64,000 nucleotides of DNA from Pelagibacteraceae bacterium AG-404-N13 (GTDB lineage: Bacteria; Pseudomonadota; Alphaproteobacteria; Pelagibacterales; Pelagibacteraceae), in contig QCJD01000004.1 in the NCBI GenBank assembly GCA_003216255.1, positions 1 to 64,000 on the forward strand, given 5' to 3'. The notes under the pieces are model-generated. The model worked only from the letters and a program-made list of their open reading frames with translations. It was not told the origin of the DNA and made no database searches. The translations under genes were made by a program, and so were the position numbers. Each line of letters starts with the position of its first letter. The stretch's first letter is position 1. Of the stretch, positions 17,936-27,530 are shown one piece after another.

Positions 17936-19129
17936 TTGACCACAAAACGAAAAAAAAATAATTCAATTAAACCTCAATTTTCTTCAGCTATTTTAGTTCT
18001 TGAAAACAAATCAGTTTATAGAGGAATTGGCTTAGGCTACCAAGGAGAAGCGACTGGTGAAATTTGTTTCAACACTTCTTTAACTGGCTATCAGGAAATT
18101 ATATCTGATCCTTCTTATGCGGGGCAAATTATAAACTTTACTTTTCCTCATATCGGTAATGTCGGAACAAATAATGAGGATTTAGAGTCCGACAAAATAT
18201 GGGCAAGAGGAGTTATTTTTAACTCTGAAATAACAAGTCCTTCAAATTATAGATCTCTAAAAAATTTAGATGAATGGTTAAAAAAAAACAAAATAGTTGG
18301 GATAACTGGACTTGATACCAGGAGCCTAACAAACTTCATAAGGGATAAAGGTGCTCCCAAAGGTACAATATCGAACAATAAACAGGGTAATTTTAATATA
18401 AAAAAATTGATTAATATCTCAACAAAATGGCCAGGTTTAAATGGTTTAGATTTAGCAAAAGATGTAACGACAAAAAAAGCATATACCTGGAAAGGTTTAA
18501 AAACTTGGGAGAAAGGTAAAGGTTTTAAAAAAAATAAAAAGAAATCACTAAGGATTGTTGCAATAGATTATGGCATAAAAAAAAATATTTTAAGATATTT
18601 TTCAAATTATGATTGTGAGGTAAAAGTAGTTTCATGCAAACAAACTGCTGAGGAAATATTAAAGCTAAAGCCAAATGGAATTTTTTTATCAAATGGTCCT
18701 GGTGATCCAGCGGCTACAGGAAAATACGCAATTCAAACAGTACAAAAATTAATTAGATCTAATTTGCCAGTTTTTGGAATTTGTTTAGGGCATCAAATTC
18801 TTGCCTTAGCCTTAAATGGAAAGACAAAAAAAATGAAGCTTGGACATAGGGGTGCTAATCATCCTGTAAAAAATTTAATTAATAAAAAAGTTGAAATAAC
18901 AAGTCAAAACCATGGCTTTGAGGTTGTAAAAGAGAGCTTGTCGAAAAATATACAGATAACTCATAAATCACTTTTTGATAATTCGATTGAAGGAATTAAA
19001 TTAAAAAATAAGCCAGTTTTCTCTGTACAATACCATCCTGAATCAAATCCTGGACCACAAGATAGTCATTATTTATTTAGCGATTTTATTAAAGATGTAA
19101 AAAAATATGCCAAAAAGAAAAGATATTAA
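17936..19129 (+). CDS. carA: Carbamoyl-phosphate synthase small subunit CarA
   Basis: Glutaminase subunit that feeds ammonia to CarB for carbamoyl phosphate, the precursor of pyrimidines and arginine. The 397 residues show the CarA N-terminal domain ([25 protein letters not shown] near 42) and a class I glutamine amidotransferase domain with LSNGPGDP, nucleophile GICLGHQ near 282, and HPESNPGP near 364. An in-frame TAA lies directly before the TTG at 17936 and no ATG occurs before the conserved domain, so a TTG start is the best choice. It overlaps carB by 23 bases. Confidence 0.96.
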   Translation: MTTKRKKNNSIKPQFSSAILVLENKSVYRGIGLGYQGEATGEICFNTSLTGYQEIISDPSYAGQIINFTFPHIGNVGTNNEDLESDKIWARGVIFNSEITSPSNYRSLKNLDEWLKKNKIVGITGLDTRSLTNFIRDKGAPKGTISNNKQGNFNIKKLINISTKWPGLNGLDLAKDVTTKKAYTWKGLKTWEKGKGFKKNKKKSLRIVAIDYGIKKNILRYFSNYDCEVKVVSCKQTAEEILKLKPNGIFLSNGPGDPAATGKYAIQTVQKLIRSNLPVFGICLGHQILALALNGKTKKMKLGHRGANHPVKNLINKKVEITSQNHGFEVVKESLSKNIQITHKSLFDNSIEGIKLKNKPVFSVQYHPESNPGPQDSHYLFSDFIKDVKKYAKKKRY

Positions 19130-22100
19130 AAAAATTTTAGTTATTGGAGCTGGACCAATTATTATAGGACAAGCATGTGAATTTGATTATTCTGGGACAC
19201 AGGCGTGTAAAGCTCTTAAAGATGAAGGATATAAAGTAATTTTAATCAATTCAAATCCTGCAACAATAATGACTGATCCTGAAGTTGCAGATAAAACTTA
19301 TATAGAGCCAATTACGTTACAAGTTCTTGAAGAAGTAATTAAGAAAGAAAAACCAGACGCAATACTTCCAACAATGGGCGGACAAACTGCCTTAAATTTA
19401 GCCATCAAAGCAGAAGAAGTTGGTCTTCTTGATAAATATAAAATTGAACTAATTGGAGCCAAATCAAAAGCAATTGAAAATGCTGAAGACAGAAAAAAAT
19501 TTAGAAAAAATATGTCAGATATTGGAATTGATTTACCTAAATCTGAAATACTAAACAGCTTCAAACATGCAGCAAAATGTTTAAGAAAAATTGGCTTACC
19601 TGCAATTATCAGACCTTCTTTTACCTTGGGAGGTTTGGGTGGTGGTATTGCTAAAACTAAAAAAGAATTTTTTAAAATAGTAAAACAAGGAATTCATGAG
19701 TCTCCAAAAAACCAAGTTTTGGTTGAAGAGTGTTTGGAAGGATGGAAAGAGTTTGAAATGGAGGTTGTAAGAGATCGAAAAGATAATTGTATAATAATTT
19801 GTTCAATTGAAAATATCGACCCTATGGGAATTCATACGGGGGATTCTATTACGATTGCTCCTGCCTTAACATTAACTGATAAAGAGTATCAAGTCATGAG
19901 AAATGCTTCCATTGCTTGTTTAAGAAAAATTGGAGTTGAGACTGGAGGTTCAAATGTTCAGTTTGCCATAAATCCTAGGAACGGAAGAATGGTAATTATT
20001 GAAATGAACCCAAGAGTTTCGAGATCCTCTGCTTTAGCTTCAAAAGCTACTGGATTTCCAATTGCAAAAGTAGCTGCAAAATTAGCAGTGGGATATACTC
20101 TGGATGAGTTAAAAAATGAAATTACAAAAACTACTCCAGCATCATTTGAACCAACTATTGATTATGTAGTAACAAAAATACCTAGATTTACATTTGAAAA
20201 GTTTGCTGACACAGAGGCAACCCTTGGAACATCAATGAGATCTGTTGGTGAAGCAATGGCAATTGGAAGGAATTTTAAGGAGTCTTTACAAAAGGCACTT
20301 GTTTCACTTGAAATTGGCCTTTCAGGGTTAGACGATATATTTAATTTTTCAAAAAAGGAAATAATTAAAAAATTAAAGGAAAGCATTCCTAATAAAATAC
20401 TTCTGATTGCAGAAGCTTTTAGAAAAAAAATACCTTTTCAAAAAATTCATAATTTATCAAAAGTTGATCCTTGGTTTTTAAATCAGATTAAAGAGATTGT
20501 TGATGAAGAAAATAATTTAATAAAAAAAGGTTTGCCTAAAAATTATAATGAATTTAATAGAATTAAATCAATTGGATTTTCAGATAAAAAACTTTCAAAA
20601 TTAACAAGGGTAAAAGAGAAAATAGTAAGATCAAAAAGAACAGCTTTAAAGGTTTTCCCTGTATATAAAAAGGTAGATACTTGTGCAGCTGAATTTAAAT
20701 CTTTTACACCGTATATGTATTCCACTTACCAAAGAAATTTTTCAGTAAATACTGAATGTGAGGCAAATCCAACAAATAAGAAAAAGATCATAATTCTTGG
20801 TGGAGGACCAAATCGTATCGGTCAGGGTATAGAGTTTGATTATTGTTGTTGTCAGGCTAGCTTTGCACTGAAAGAAGATGGTTTTGAGACAATAATGATT
20901 AATTGCAATCCTGAAACAGTTTCAACTGATTATGACACAAGTGATAGATTGTATTTTGAACCATTAATTGATGAATATGTTTTCAATATAATTTTAAAAG
21001 AAAAATCTAATGGAAATTTATTAGGAATTATTGCTCAATTTGGAGGCCAAACACCAATAAAATTAGCAAAATTTCTTTACGAAAATTCATTACCAATTTT
21101 GGGAACACAATACACATCTATTGATTTAGCGGAGGATAGAGACAGATTTAGAAACTTATTAATTAAATTAAATTTAAAACAAGCCGAAAGTGGAATTGCA
21201 TATACTTACAATCAAGCAATAAATATTTCTAATAAAATTGGCTTACCTTTAGTTATTAGACCTTCTTACGTTCTTGGCGGAAGGGCCATGGAAATAGTTC
21301 ATGAAAAAAACCAATTAAAGGAATTTATTAATGAAGCATTTAAAGCTTCAGAAGAAAATCCAATTTTAATCGATAAATTTATTAATAATGCAATGGAAGT
21401 CGACGTTGATGCTATATCAGATGGTAAAGATGTTTATGTTGCAGGAATTATGCAACACATTGAAGAAGCAGGAATTCATTCTGGGGACTCTGCTTGTTGT
21501 TTGCCTCCTATATCAATTAAAGAAAATTTGCTTAAAGAGTTAAAGATACAAACAAGAAAACTAGCTTTAGCTTTAAAGGTTAAAGGCTTTTTAAATATAC
21601 AGTTTGCGATAAAGAAGGATGAAATATTTGTAATAGAAGTAAACCCAAGAGCAAGCAGAACTGTTCCTTTTGTTTCAAAAGCTAATGGCGTTCCATTAGC
21701 TAAAATTGCATCTAGAATTATGGCAGGTGAAAAACTTGGAAAATATAAATTAAAATATCAAACTAATAAAACATTTGCTGTTAAAGAAGCAGTTTTTCCA
21801 TTTAATAAATTTCCTGAAAGTGATGTTCTTCTTGGTCCGGAAATGAAATCAACAGGCGAAGTAATGGGATTTGATGATGATTTTGGAATGGCTTATGCTA
21901 AAAGTCAAATAGCTGCATCTAATTCATTGCCAACAAAAGGTTTGGCATTTTTATCGGTGAAAGATTCTCACAAAGAAGAAATAATTGAACTTGCAAAAAA
22001 ATTATTAAAATTAAATTTCAATTTGTGTGGAACTAGTGGAACGGCTAACGCAATAAGAAGCAAAGGAATTAAATGTAAAAAAATAAATAAGGTAAGCAGT

Positions 22101-22331
22101 GGAACTCCTCATATAGTTGATGTTTTAAATTCAAAAAAAATTGCTTTGGTTATTAACACAGGAGGAGGTAAAAAAAGACATCGTCTTAGTGATGCAAGAG
22201 CTTTGAGAAGAGCTACTTTGATTAATAAAGTTCCATATTGTACTAATATGTCAACTGCTTATGCTTGCTTAGAAGCAATTCAATCGCTAAAAAATAAAAA
22301 ACTAAAAGTAAAATCTATTCAAGATAATTAA
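19107..22331 (+). CDS. carB: Carbamoyl-phosphate synthase large subunit CarB
   Basis: Synthesises carbamoyl phosphate from bicarbonate, ammonia and two ATP. At 1074 residues the length is normal. The two homologous ATP-grasp halves are visible: [19 protein letters not shown] near residue 13 and [18 protein letters not shown] near 563, each followed by NxNPxTVSTD-type and RPSFTLGG / RPSYVLGG loops. The C-terminal part (residues about 930-1065) is the allosteric MGS-like domain with [10 protein letters not shown] and VINTGGGKK. It overlaps carA by 23 bases, and its TAA shares a TTAA with the stop of the converging gene. Confidence 0.97.
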   Translation: MPKRKDIKKILVIGAGPIIIGQACEFDYSGTQACKALKDEGYKVILINSNPATIMTDPEVADKTYIEPITLQVLEEVIKKEKPDAILPTMGGQTALNLAIKAEEVGLLDKYKIELIGAKSKAIENAEDRKKFRKNMSDIGIDLPKSEILNSFKHAAKCLRKIGLPAIIRPSFTLGGLGGGIAKTKKEFFKIVKQGIHESPKNQVLVEECLEGWKEFEMEVVRDRKDNCIIICSIENIDPMGIHTGDSITIAPALTLTDKEYQVMRNASIACLRKIGVETGGSNVQFAINPRNGRMVIIEMNPRVSRSSALASKATGFPIAKVAAKLAVGYTLDELKNEITKTTPASFEPTIDYVVTKIPRFTFEKFADTEATLGTSMRSVGEAMAIGRNFKESLQKALVSLEIGLSGLDDIFNFSKKEIIKKLKESIPNKILLIAEAFRKKIPFQKIHNLSKVDPWFLNQIKEIVDEENNLIKKGLPKNYNEFNRIKSIGFSDKKLSKLTRVKEKIVRSKRTALKVFPVYKKVDTCAAEFKSFTPYMYSTYQRNFSVNTECEANPTNKKKIIILGGGPNRIGQGIEFDYCCCQASFALKEDGFETIMINCNPETVSTDYDTSDRLYFEPLIDEYVFNIILKEKSNGNLLGIIAQFGGQTPIKLAKFLYENSLPILGTQYTSIDLAEDRDRFRNLLIKLNLKQAESGIAYTYNQAINISNKIGLPLVIRPSYVLGGRAMEIVHEKNQLKEFINEAFKASEENPILIDKFINNAMEVDVDAISDGKDVYVAGIMQHIEEAGIHSGDSACCLPPISIKENLLKELKIQTRKLALALKVKGFLNIQFAIKKDEIFVIEVNPRASRTVPFVSKANGVPLAKIASRIMAGEKLGKYKLKYQTNKTFAVKEAVFPFNKFPESDVLLGPEMKSTGEVMGFDDDFGMAYAKSQIAASNSLPTKGLAFLSVKDSHKEEIIELAKKLLKLNFNLCGTSGTANAIRSKGIKCKKINKVSSGTPHIVDVLNSKKIALVINTGGGKKRHRLSDARALRRATLINKVPYCTNMSTAYACLEAIQSLKNKKLKVKSIQDN

Positions 22332-22990
22332 TCTACCTTCCAATCAGTTTTAAAATTAACATAGTTAACTTGTAGACATCTTCTTTCTTTAAGTATTTCT
22401 TTTTTTTCCATTCCATGCCAAGTATTCGGCCCACTTGAGAAAAAATATCCATAATTATCTCTATAAGGCAATGTTTTTACTCTTTTTAAATTACTATCAT
22501 AAAAGTCAGTTCCTAAATCTTCACTCTCATTATGTTTGTTTACGAATAGAAGACATGACATAATTTTTTCTTTGATATCACAGTGTGGTTTTAACCAAAA
22601 ACCTGATCTATCACATATAACCTCAATTCTTACATACGCTTTTGATAAATCTTTACCAATTAGTTTTGAAATTGTTTCACAAGTTTTTTTATTTTGAAGT
22701 TCTTTAATTAAATTTGTCAAAGCAGGAAATTTATTAGAATTATCTTTTGTTATAAAACATCTGAACTTTAAAGCCTTTCCTCCATCAGAAATTCCTGATC
22801 TAAACTTTCCCTCTCCCCCATCAATTGCTCTAGTTCCATCATAATTAAGATTGTGCTCAGCTGGATTGGCAATATCTGCCTGGACTATTTCATTTATCTG
22901 TTCTTCTGTAAGAGGTTTATTTAGCTCCCAATGTTTAAATGGATCATCATATTTTTTTGAATTATTTAAAACTGAATTTAAAAACGACAT
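22328..22990 (-). CDS. Putative 2-oxoglutarate/Fe(II)-dependent oxygenase
   Basis: The 220-residue protein has the double-stranded beta helix pattern of prolyl-hydroxylase-like dioxygenases: an HxD pair in [10 protein letters not shown] (H136, D138), the distal histidine in TWHGMEK (H192) and a following arginine in ERRCLQVNY (R203/R204) that would hold 2-oxoglutarate. SCLLFVNK and [13 protein letters not shown] fit the core strands. The substrate is unknown. It is cotranscribed after the ELM1-like gene (start and stop codons overlap by one base), so the two may act in one envelope or sugar-related process, which is inference. Residues 20-110 are specific to this subgroup. Confidence 0.75.
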   Translation of the reverse strand: MSFLNSVLNNSKKYDDPFKHWELNKPLTEEQINEIVQADIANPAEHNLNYDGTRAIDGGEGKFRSGISDGGKALKFRCFITKDNSNKFPALTNLIKELQNKKTCETISKLIGKDLSKAYVRIEVICDRSGFWLKPHCDIKEKIMSCLLFVNKHNESEDLGTDFYDSNLKRVKTLPYRDNYGYFFSSGPNTWHGMEKKEILKERRCLQVNYVNFKTDWKVD

Positions 22991-23928
22991 TAAGATATTT
23001 TTTTTTTGATTTCTTTAGCTATTCTATTTGTTTCATCTAGAATTTCATAGTTCCAAATTTCAACTTTTTCATTTAAATTTTTAATAATTTTTAATTTGTA
23101 AAACAAATCTCTAAATTTTCTAAATCTATAATCATTTGACTTTGCGGGTATTTCAGCAATATAAATAGGCTTTCCAGTTAGTGCTGCTTCAGAAATCATA
23201 GAAGTAGAATCGCATGTTACAACAATATATTTAGCTAAAGATAAACTGGATAAATAAGCTTTTTTATCTACATCTTTAATTACCAAATTATTTTCTCCAA
23301 GATATTTTTGAGTAAAATCAATTATTTTTTCTGGTGTTCTCATAGAAGGAATTATTATTGCCTGCAAATTATTAGTCTCCAATAAACTTTTAATTTTATC
23401 AAAAATTTTTATTAGATTTTTTTCATTATAATCATAATATTTATTAGGACCTCCAAGAATAAGTGACAGATACTCTTTTTCCTTATTCAGTTTTTCAGAT
23501 AAATATTCATGGTTATTCGTTATTTCTTCTTTAGTTAAATAATGAATTGACCCTTTTGATAAAATTACATTCTCTCCAGTCAAACCATCGTGTTCGGGTG
23601 CTATGATAAAATCGAAATTATTTAAAGATACTTTTGGGTCTTGAATGTGAATGTTGTGAACTTTTTTTTTTGAATTTTTTTTTAGGTAAATTGATGGAAT
23701 TACACTTTTTCTCCCACAAGAAATAATAATGTCAAAATCATTTGTAGTTATTGAGTTGAAAGTAAAATTTGAAACAGGTGTAAATTTAGGTGGTATTAAT
23801 TTCCAAAATTTATTTAGTTCAACTTTATGGTGAGTAAAATCAATTTCTAGCGCCTTTGCCAAACCTTCAACTTGGCTTATCATCCCATGCATACCTTCGG
23901 TCAATAATAGACCTTTCAATTTAGACAT
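22990..23928 (-). CDS. ELM1/GtrOC1 family putative glycosyltransferase-like protein
   Basis: A 312-residue protein of the family named after plant mitochondrial fission factor ELM1 and found in many alphaproteobacteria. Visible blocks are LLTEGMHGMISQVEGLAKAL near residue 8, DIIISCGRKSVIPSIYLKK near 65, HIQDPKV, FDFIIAPEHDGL, LILGGPNKYY near 156, and VTCDSTSMISEAALTGKPIYI near 235. The last two resemble the nucleotide-sugar binding half of GT-B glycosyltransferases. Function in bacteria is not settled; an envelope role is likely by family. It is followed by the oxygenase gene and diverges from trxB across 21 bases. Confidence 0.82.
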   Translation of the reverse strand: MSKLKGLLLTEGMHGMISQVEGLAKALEIDFTHHKVELNKFWKLIPPKFTPVSNFTFNSITTNDFDIIISCGRKSVIPSIYLKKNSKKKVHNIHIQDPKVSLNNFDFIIAPEHDGLTGENVILSKGSIHYLTKEEITNNHEYLSEKLNKEKEYLSLILGGPNKYYDYNEKNLIKIFDKIKSLLETNNLQAIIIPSMRTPEKIIDFTQKYLGENNLVIKDVDKKAYLSSLSLAKYIVVTCDSTSMISEAALTGKPIYIAEIPAKSNDYRFRKFRDLFYKLKIIKNLNEKVEIWNYEILDETNRIAKEIKKKIS

Positions 23929-23949
23929 TAATCACTATATAGCTTTCAT

Positions 23950-24894
23950 ATGAATCAAAATCCAACAAAACACACAAAAGTGTTAATAATTGGGTCCGGT
24001 CCTGCCGGATACACTGCTGCAGTTTATGCTGCAAGAGCAATGCTTAAACCTATACTAGTTCATGGAATGGAACCAGGTGGACAATTAACAACTACCACTG
24101 ATGTTGAAAATTTTCCAGGTTTTGCGGAAGTAATTCAAGGACCTTGGCTAATGGAACAAATGAAAGAACAAGCACAAGCAGTTGGAACTGAAATGATTGA
24201 AGATCATATTGCTTCTGTAAATTTAAAATCAAAACCTTTTGAAGCAGTTGGGGACGGCGGGCAGAAATATACTGCAGATACAATTATTATTTCAACTGGA
24301 GCTCAAGCAAGATGGTTAAACATTGACTCAGAACAAAAGTTTAGAGGATTTGGAGTATCCGCATGTGCCACTTGTGATGGTTTTTTCTTTAAAGAAAAAA
24401 CGGTTGCAGTTGTTGGTGGAGGAAATGCAGCTGTGGAAGAAGCAATGTTTCTTACAAAATTTGCATCGAAAGTACAGTTAATTCATAGAAGAAATGAATT
24501 AAGAGCTGAAAAGCTACTTCAAAAAAAATTAATGGAAAATAAAAAAATTGAAATTATTTGGGACAGTGTAGTTGAGGAAGTGATTGGAGATGACGAACCT
24601 AAAAATGTAAAAGGTTTAAAAATTAAAAATGTTAAAACAAATGAGACAAAGGAATTAAAAATAGATGGTCTTTTTATTGCTATTGGACATGACCCTGCAA
24701 CTCAGTTATTCAAAGATCAATTAAACATGGATAAAGAGGGTTATTTAATAACTAAACCAGACTCTACTGAGACAAATATCCCTGGTGTTTTCGCGGCAGG
24801 TGATGTTAAAGATAAAATCTTTAGACAGGCAGTTACGGCTGCAGGAATGGGTTGTATGTCTGCATTAGAAGCTGAAAAATTTTTAGCTTCGTAA
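23950..24894 (+). CDS. trxB: Thioredoxin-disulfide reductase TrxB
   Basis: FAD- and NADPH-dependent reductase of thioredoxin in the cytoplasm. The 314 residues contain the FAD-binding IIGSGPAGYTAAVYAARA near 13, the redox motif CATC at 139-142, the NADPH-binding VVGGGNAAVEEA near 152 and a C-terminal GVFAAGDVKDKIFRQAVTAAGMG block. Length is normal. It is followed after seven bases by a PsiE-like gene, with an AAAGGA ribosome site between. Confidence 0.97.
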   Translation: MNQNPTKHTKVLIIGSGPAGYTAAVYAARAMLKPILVHGMEPGGQLTTTTDVENFPGFAEVIQGPWLMEQMKEQAQAVGTEMIEDHIASVNLKSKPFEAVGDGGQKYTADTIIISTGAQARWLNIDSEQKFRGFGVSACATCDGFFFKEKTVAVVGGGNAAVEEAMFLTKFASKVQLIHRRNELRAEKLLQKKLMENKKIEIIWDSVVEEVIGDDEPKNVKGLKIKNVKTNETKELKIDGLFIAIGHDPATQLFKDQLNMDKEGYLITKPDSTETNIPGVFAAGDVKDKIFRQAVTAAGMGCMSALEAEKFLAS

Positions 24895-24901
24895 AGGAAA
24901 C

Positions 24902-25291
24902 ATGGAAAAAATAGTTAAACAAATACAGTTATTAACTTTAATCATAATTCTAATCAGTACAGTGATAGCTATTGGTAGTGAACTTTATCAAATGTTTAAA
25001 ATTCAAACAGTCACTTTGGCTGATCTTCTTCTTCTTTTTCTTTATCTAGAAGTTTTAGCAATGGTTAGAGTTTTTTGGGAAAGTCAATCAATACAAATTA
25101 CTTTGCCATTATTTATTGCTATAACAGCTTTATCGAGATTTATAATTTTACAAGGCAAATCTATAAATCCTGAAATTCTTGTTTATGAAGCAGGAGCAAT
25201 TTTATTAATTGCTTTAGCTATTCTTGTATTAAGATTTAGAAATTCTCCAATTGTTGGTTTAGATAAAAAGAAAAAAGCTTCTAAAAAATAA
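24902..25291 (+). CDS. PsiE family (phosphate-starvation-inducible E) membrane protein
   Basis: Small 129-residue inner membrane protein with about four hydrophobic segments. The central part LLFLYLEVLAMVRVFWES near residues 44-61 and TALSRFIILQGK near 76-88 match the PsiE family. The molecular role is unknown; the name comes from induction of the Escherichia coli gene by phosphate limitation. It lies between trxB and the epimerase gene, with spacers of seven and one bases. Confidence 0.72.
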   Translation: MEKIVKQIQLLTLIIILISTVIAIGSELYQMFKIQTVTLADLLLLFLYLEVLAMVRVFWESQSIQITLPLFIAITALSRFIILQGKSINPEILVYEAGAILLIALAILVLRFRNSPIVGLDKKKKASKK

Positions 25292-25292
25292 T

Positions 25293-26315
25293 ATGACTGA
25301 AAAAGTACTGCTAACAGGTGTTAGTGGATGGATTGCAAAACATACTGCAATAGAATTATTGAATTCAGGTTATGAAGTTTTAGGAACGGTCAGAAACAAA
25401 AATTTAATTGAGCAAACAAAAGAAACTATAAGTAAATATACTTCAATAGATAAATTATCATTTGTTGAGTTAGATCTTGTTAAAGACGACGGATGGAATG
25501 AGGCAGCAAAAGGATGTAAGTATATTTTTCATGTTGCTTCTCCATTTCCAATAAAAGTTTCAAAGAATAGAGAAAGTTTATTACCTCCTGCTGTTGATGG
25601 GACATTAAGAGTTTTAAATGCTGGTTTAAATGCTGGTGTAGAACAAATAATTAAAACTTCCTCGATCGTTGCAATGTTTAGAAAACCAAATAGAAGTAAT
25701 CCCTATACATTTGGTGAAAATGATTGGACTGATGAAAATTGGGTAGAGGGAGTGAATGACTATTTTTTATCAAAAACAAAAGCAGAGAAAGCGGCATGGA
25801 AATTAATGGAAAGTAAGGGATTAAAAAATAAATTAACAACGATTAATCCAGGTGGAGTATTTGGTGATGCTTTAGATAAAAAAGGAGGTACATCAATTGA
25901 ATATGTTAGACAATTTATGGCAGGTAAATTTCCAGGGGCACCTAAATTTGCAGTTTTAATTTCCGATGTCAAAGATATTGCTAAAGCACATGTTGCCTGT
26001 ATTGGAAACAACAAAGTTGGTGGAAGAAGACTAATTGTTGGTAAAGAAGTTAAAAAACTTGTTGAGTTGTCTCAATTAATGGCTGAAGCGATGCCTGAGT
26101 ATGCAAAGAAACTTCCTAAAAAAGAACTTCCAAATTTTATGGTAAAGTTAATAAGTTATTTAGACTCTAGTGCTAAAACAATGATACCTGACCTAGGAAT
26201 TATGATGCAAACTGACACTACCTATGCGGAAGAACTATTAGGTTTTAAATTTAAACCTGCAAAAGATTGTATGGCTGAGAATGCAAAATCTGTGGTAAGA
26301 CTTGGTTTAGTTTAA
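25293..26315 (+). CDS. NAD(P)-dependent epimerase/dehydratase family oxidoreductase (dihydroflavonol-reductase-like)
   Basis: An extended short-chain dehydrogenase of 340 residues. VLLTGVSGWIAKHTAIELL at the N-terminus is the nucleotide-binding loop, FHVASPFP near 82 and KTSSIVAMF near 122 are core strands, and YFLSKTKAE near 157 provides the YxxxK catalytic pair. The closest family is the dihydroflavonol-4-reductase and cinnamoyl-CoA-reductase group, used by bacteria on varied carbonyl substrates. The substrate cannot be told from sequence. The 3' end overlaps the converging aminotransferase gene by nine bases. Confidence 0.85.
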   Translation: MTEKVLLTGVSGWIAKHTAIELLNSGYEVLGTVRNKNLIEQTKETISKYTSIDKLSFVELDLVKDDGWNEAAKGCKYIFHVASPFPIKVSKNRESLLPPAVDGTLRVLNAGLNAGVEQIIKTSSIVAMFRKPNRSNPYTFGENDWTDENWVEGVNDYFLSKTKAEKAAWKLMESKGLKNKLTTINPGGVFGDALDKKGGTSIEYVRQFMAGKFPGAPKFAVLISDVKDIAKAHVACIGNNKVGGRRLIVGKEVKKLVELSQLMAEAMPEYAKKLPKKELPNFMVKLISYLDSSAKTMIPDLGIMMQTDTTYAEELLGFKFKPAKDCMAENAKSVVRLGLV

Positions 26316-27494
26316 ATTATTACAAAAGGATTTTATTCTCTCCATTGCTACTTTTAATTTTTGCATTGATGTAGCATAAGAAATTCTAAAGTATCCTGGT
26401 AAACCAAATGCAGATCCTTGAACAACTGCTACATTTGCTTTTTCTAACAACTTTTCAACAAATTCAGAGTCTGTTTTTAGTTTTGTTTTTTTATTTAATA
26501 GTTTTTTGCAACTTGGAAATACATAGAAAGCACCATCAGGAGTTAAGCAATTCACCCCTTTTATATTATTTAGACTCTTAACTACAAAATCTCTTCTTTT
26601 TTTAAATTCTTTTGATCTAGTTTTTATGAAACTTTGTGTTCCATTTAAAGCTTCAACAGCCGCAGCCTGACTAATTGATGAAGGGTTTGAGGTTGATTGA
26701 GATTGAACTTTTCTAATTGCTTTAATAATTTCTTTAGGACCACCCGCATATCCTATTCTCCATCCTGTCATTGCATAAGATTTGCTAACACCATTCATTG
26801 TAAGTGTTCTATTTTTTAAATTAGATACTTGGGCAATAGTAAAATATTTAGATTTGTCATAAGAAATATGCTCATAAATATCATCGCTTAAAATATGAAT
26901 TTTTTTATGTTTAGCTAATATTTTAGATAATTTTACTATCTCCTTTTTTGTATAACTTGCACCTGTAGGATTTGATGGTGAATTCAGTATTAACCATTTT
27001 GTTTTTTTTGAAATTGCTTTTTTTAATTTTGCTGGAGTTAATTTAAAATTCTCACCCTCGCTACATTTTACTATTTTTGGTTTACCTCCTGCTAATAGTA
27101 CCATATCTGGATATGAAACCCAAAAAGGTGCTGGTATAATTACTTCATCACCTTTGTTTAATGTGGCCATAAAAGCATTATAAAGAACCTGCTTGCCACC
27201 CGTTCCGACTGTTATTTCTTCTACTGAGTACTTTAAGTTATTTTCTTTTTTAAATTTTTTAATTATCGCTTTTTTTAATGCAGGAGTTCCATCAACCGCA
27301 GTATATTTTGTATCACCTCCCCTAATAGCTTTTATGGCTGCATTTTTGATATTATTAGGTGTATCAAAATCCGGCTCGCCAGCTCCTAATCCTATCACAT
27401 CTTTTCCAGCAGCTTTTAATTCTCTGGCTTTTTGGGAAACAGCTATAGTTGGTGAGGGTTTTATTCTCTTTAAACTGTTAGATATTATGCTCAT
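26307..27494 (-). CDS. aspC: Aspartate aminotransferase, class I subgroup Ib
   Basis: PLP enzyme moving an amino group between aspartate and 2-oxoglutarate. The 395 residues have the subgroup Ib N-terminus (VSQKARELKAAGKDVIGLGAGEPDFDTP), GTGGKQVLYNAF near 97, the LILNSPSNPTGASY block near 168, the PLP lysine in NGVSKSYAMTGWRIGYAGG near 233, and the C-terminal GYFRISYA arginine that binds the carboxylate. Some members also use prephenate. It diverges from uvrB across 36 bases. Confidence 0.92.
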   Translation of the reverse strand: MSIISNSLKRIKPSPTIAVSQKARELKAAGKDVIGLGAGEPDFDTPNNIKNAAIKAIRGGDTKYTAVDGTPALKKAIIKKFKKENNLKYSVEEITVGTGGKQVLYNAFMATLNKGDEVIIPAPFWVSYPDMVLLAGGKPKIVKCSEGENFKLTPAKLKKAISKKTKWLILNSPSNPTGASYTKKEIVKLSKILAKHKKIHILSDDIYEHISYDKSKYFTIAQVSNLKNRTLTMNGVSKSYAMTGWRIGYAGGPKEIIKAIRKVQSQSTSNPSSISQAAAVEALNGTQSFIKTRSKEFKKRRDFVVKSLNNIKGVNCLTPDGAFYVFPSCKKLLNKKTKLKTDSEFVEKLLEKANVAVVQGSAFGLPGYFRISYATSMQKLKVAMERIKSFCNNLN

Positions 27495-27530
27495 TGAAAT
27501 ATGTTTTTATTTTAATACTTTGTTTAATAT

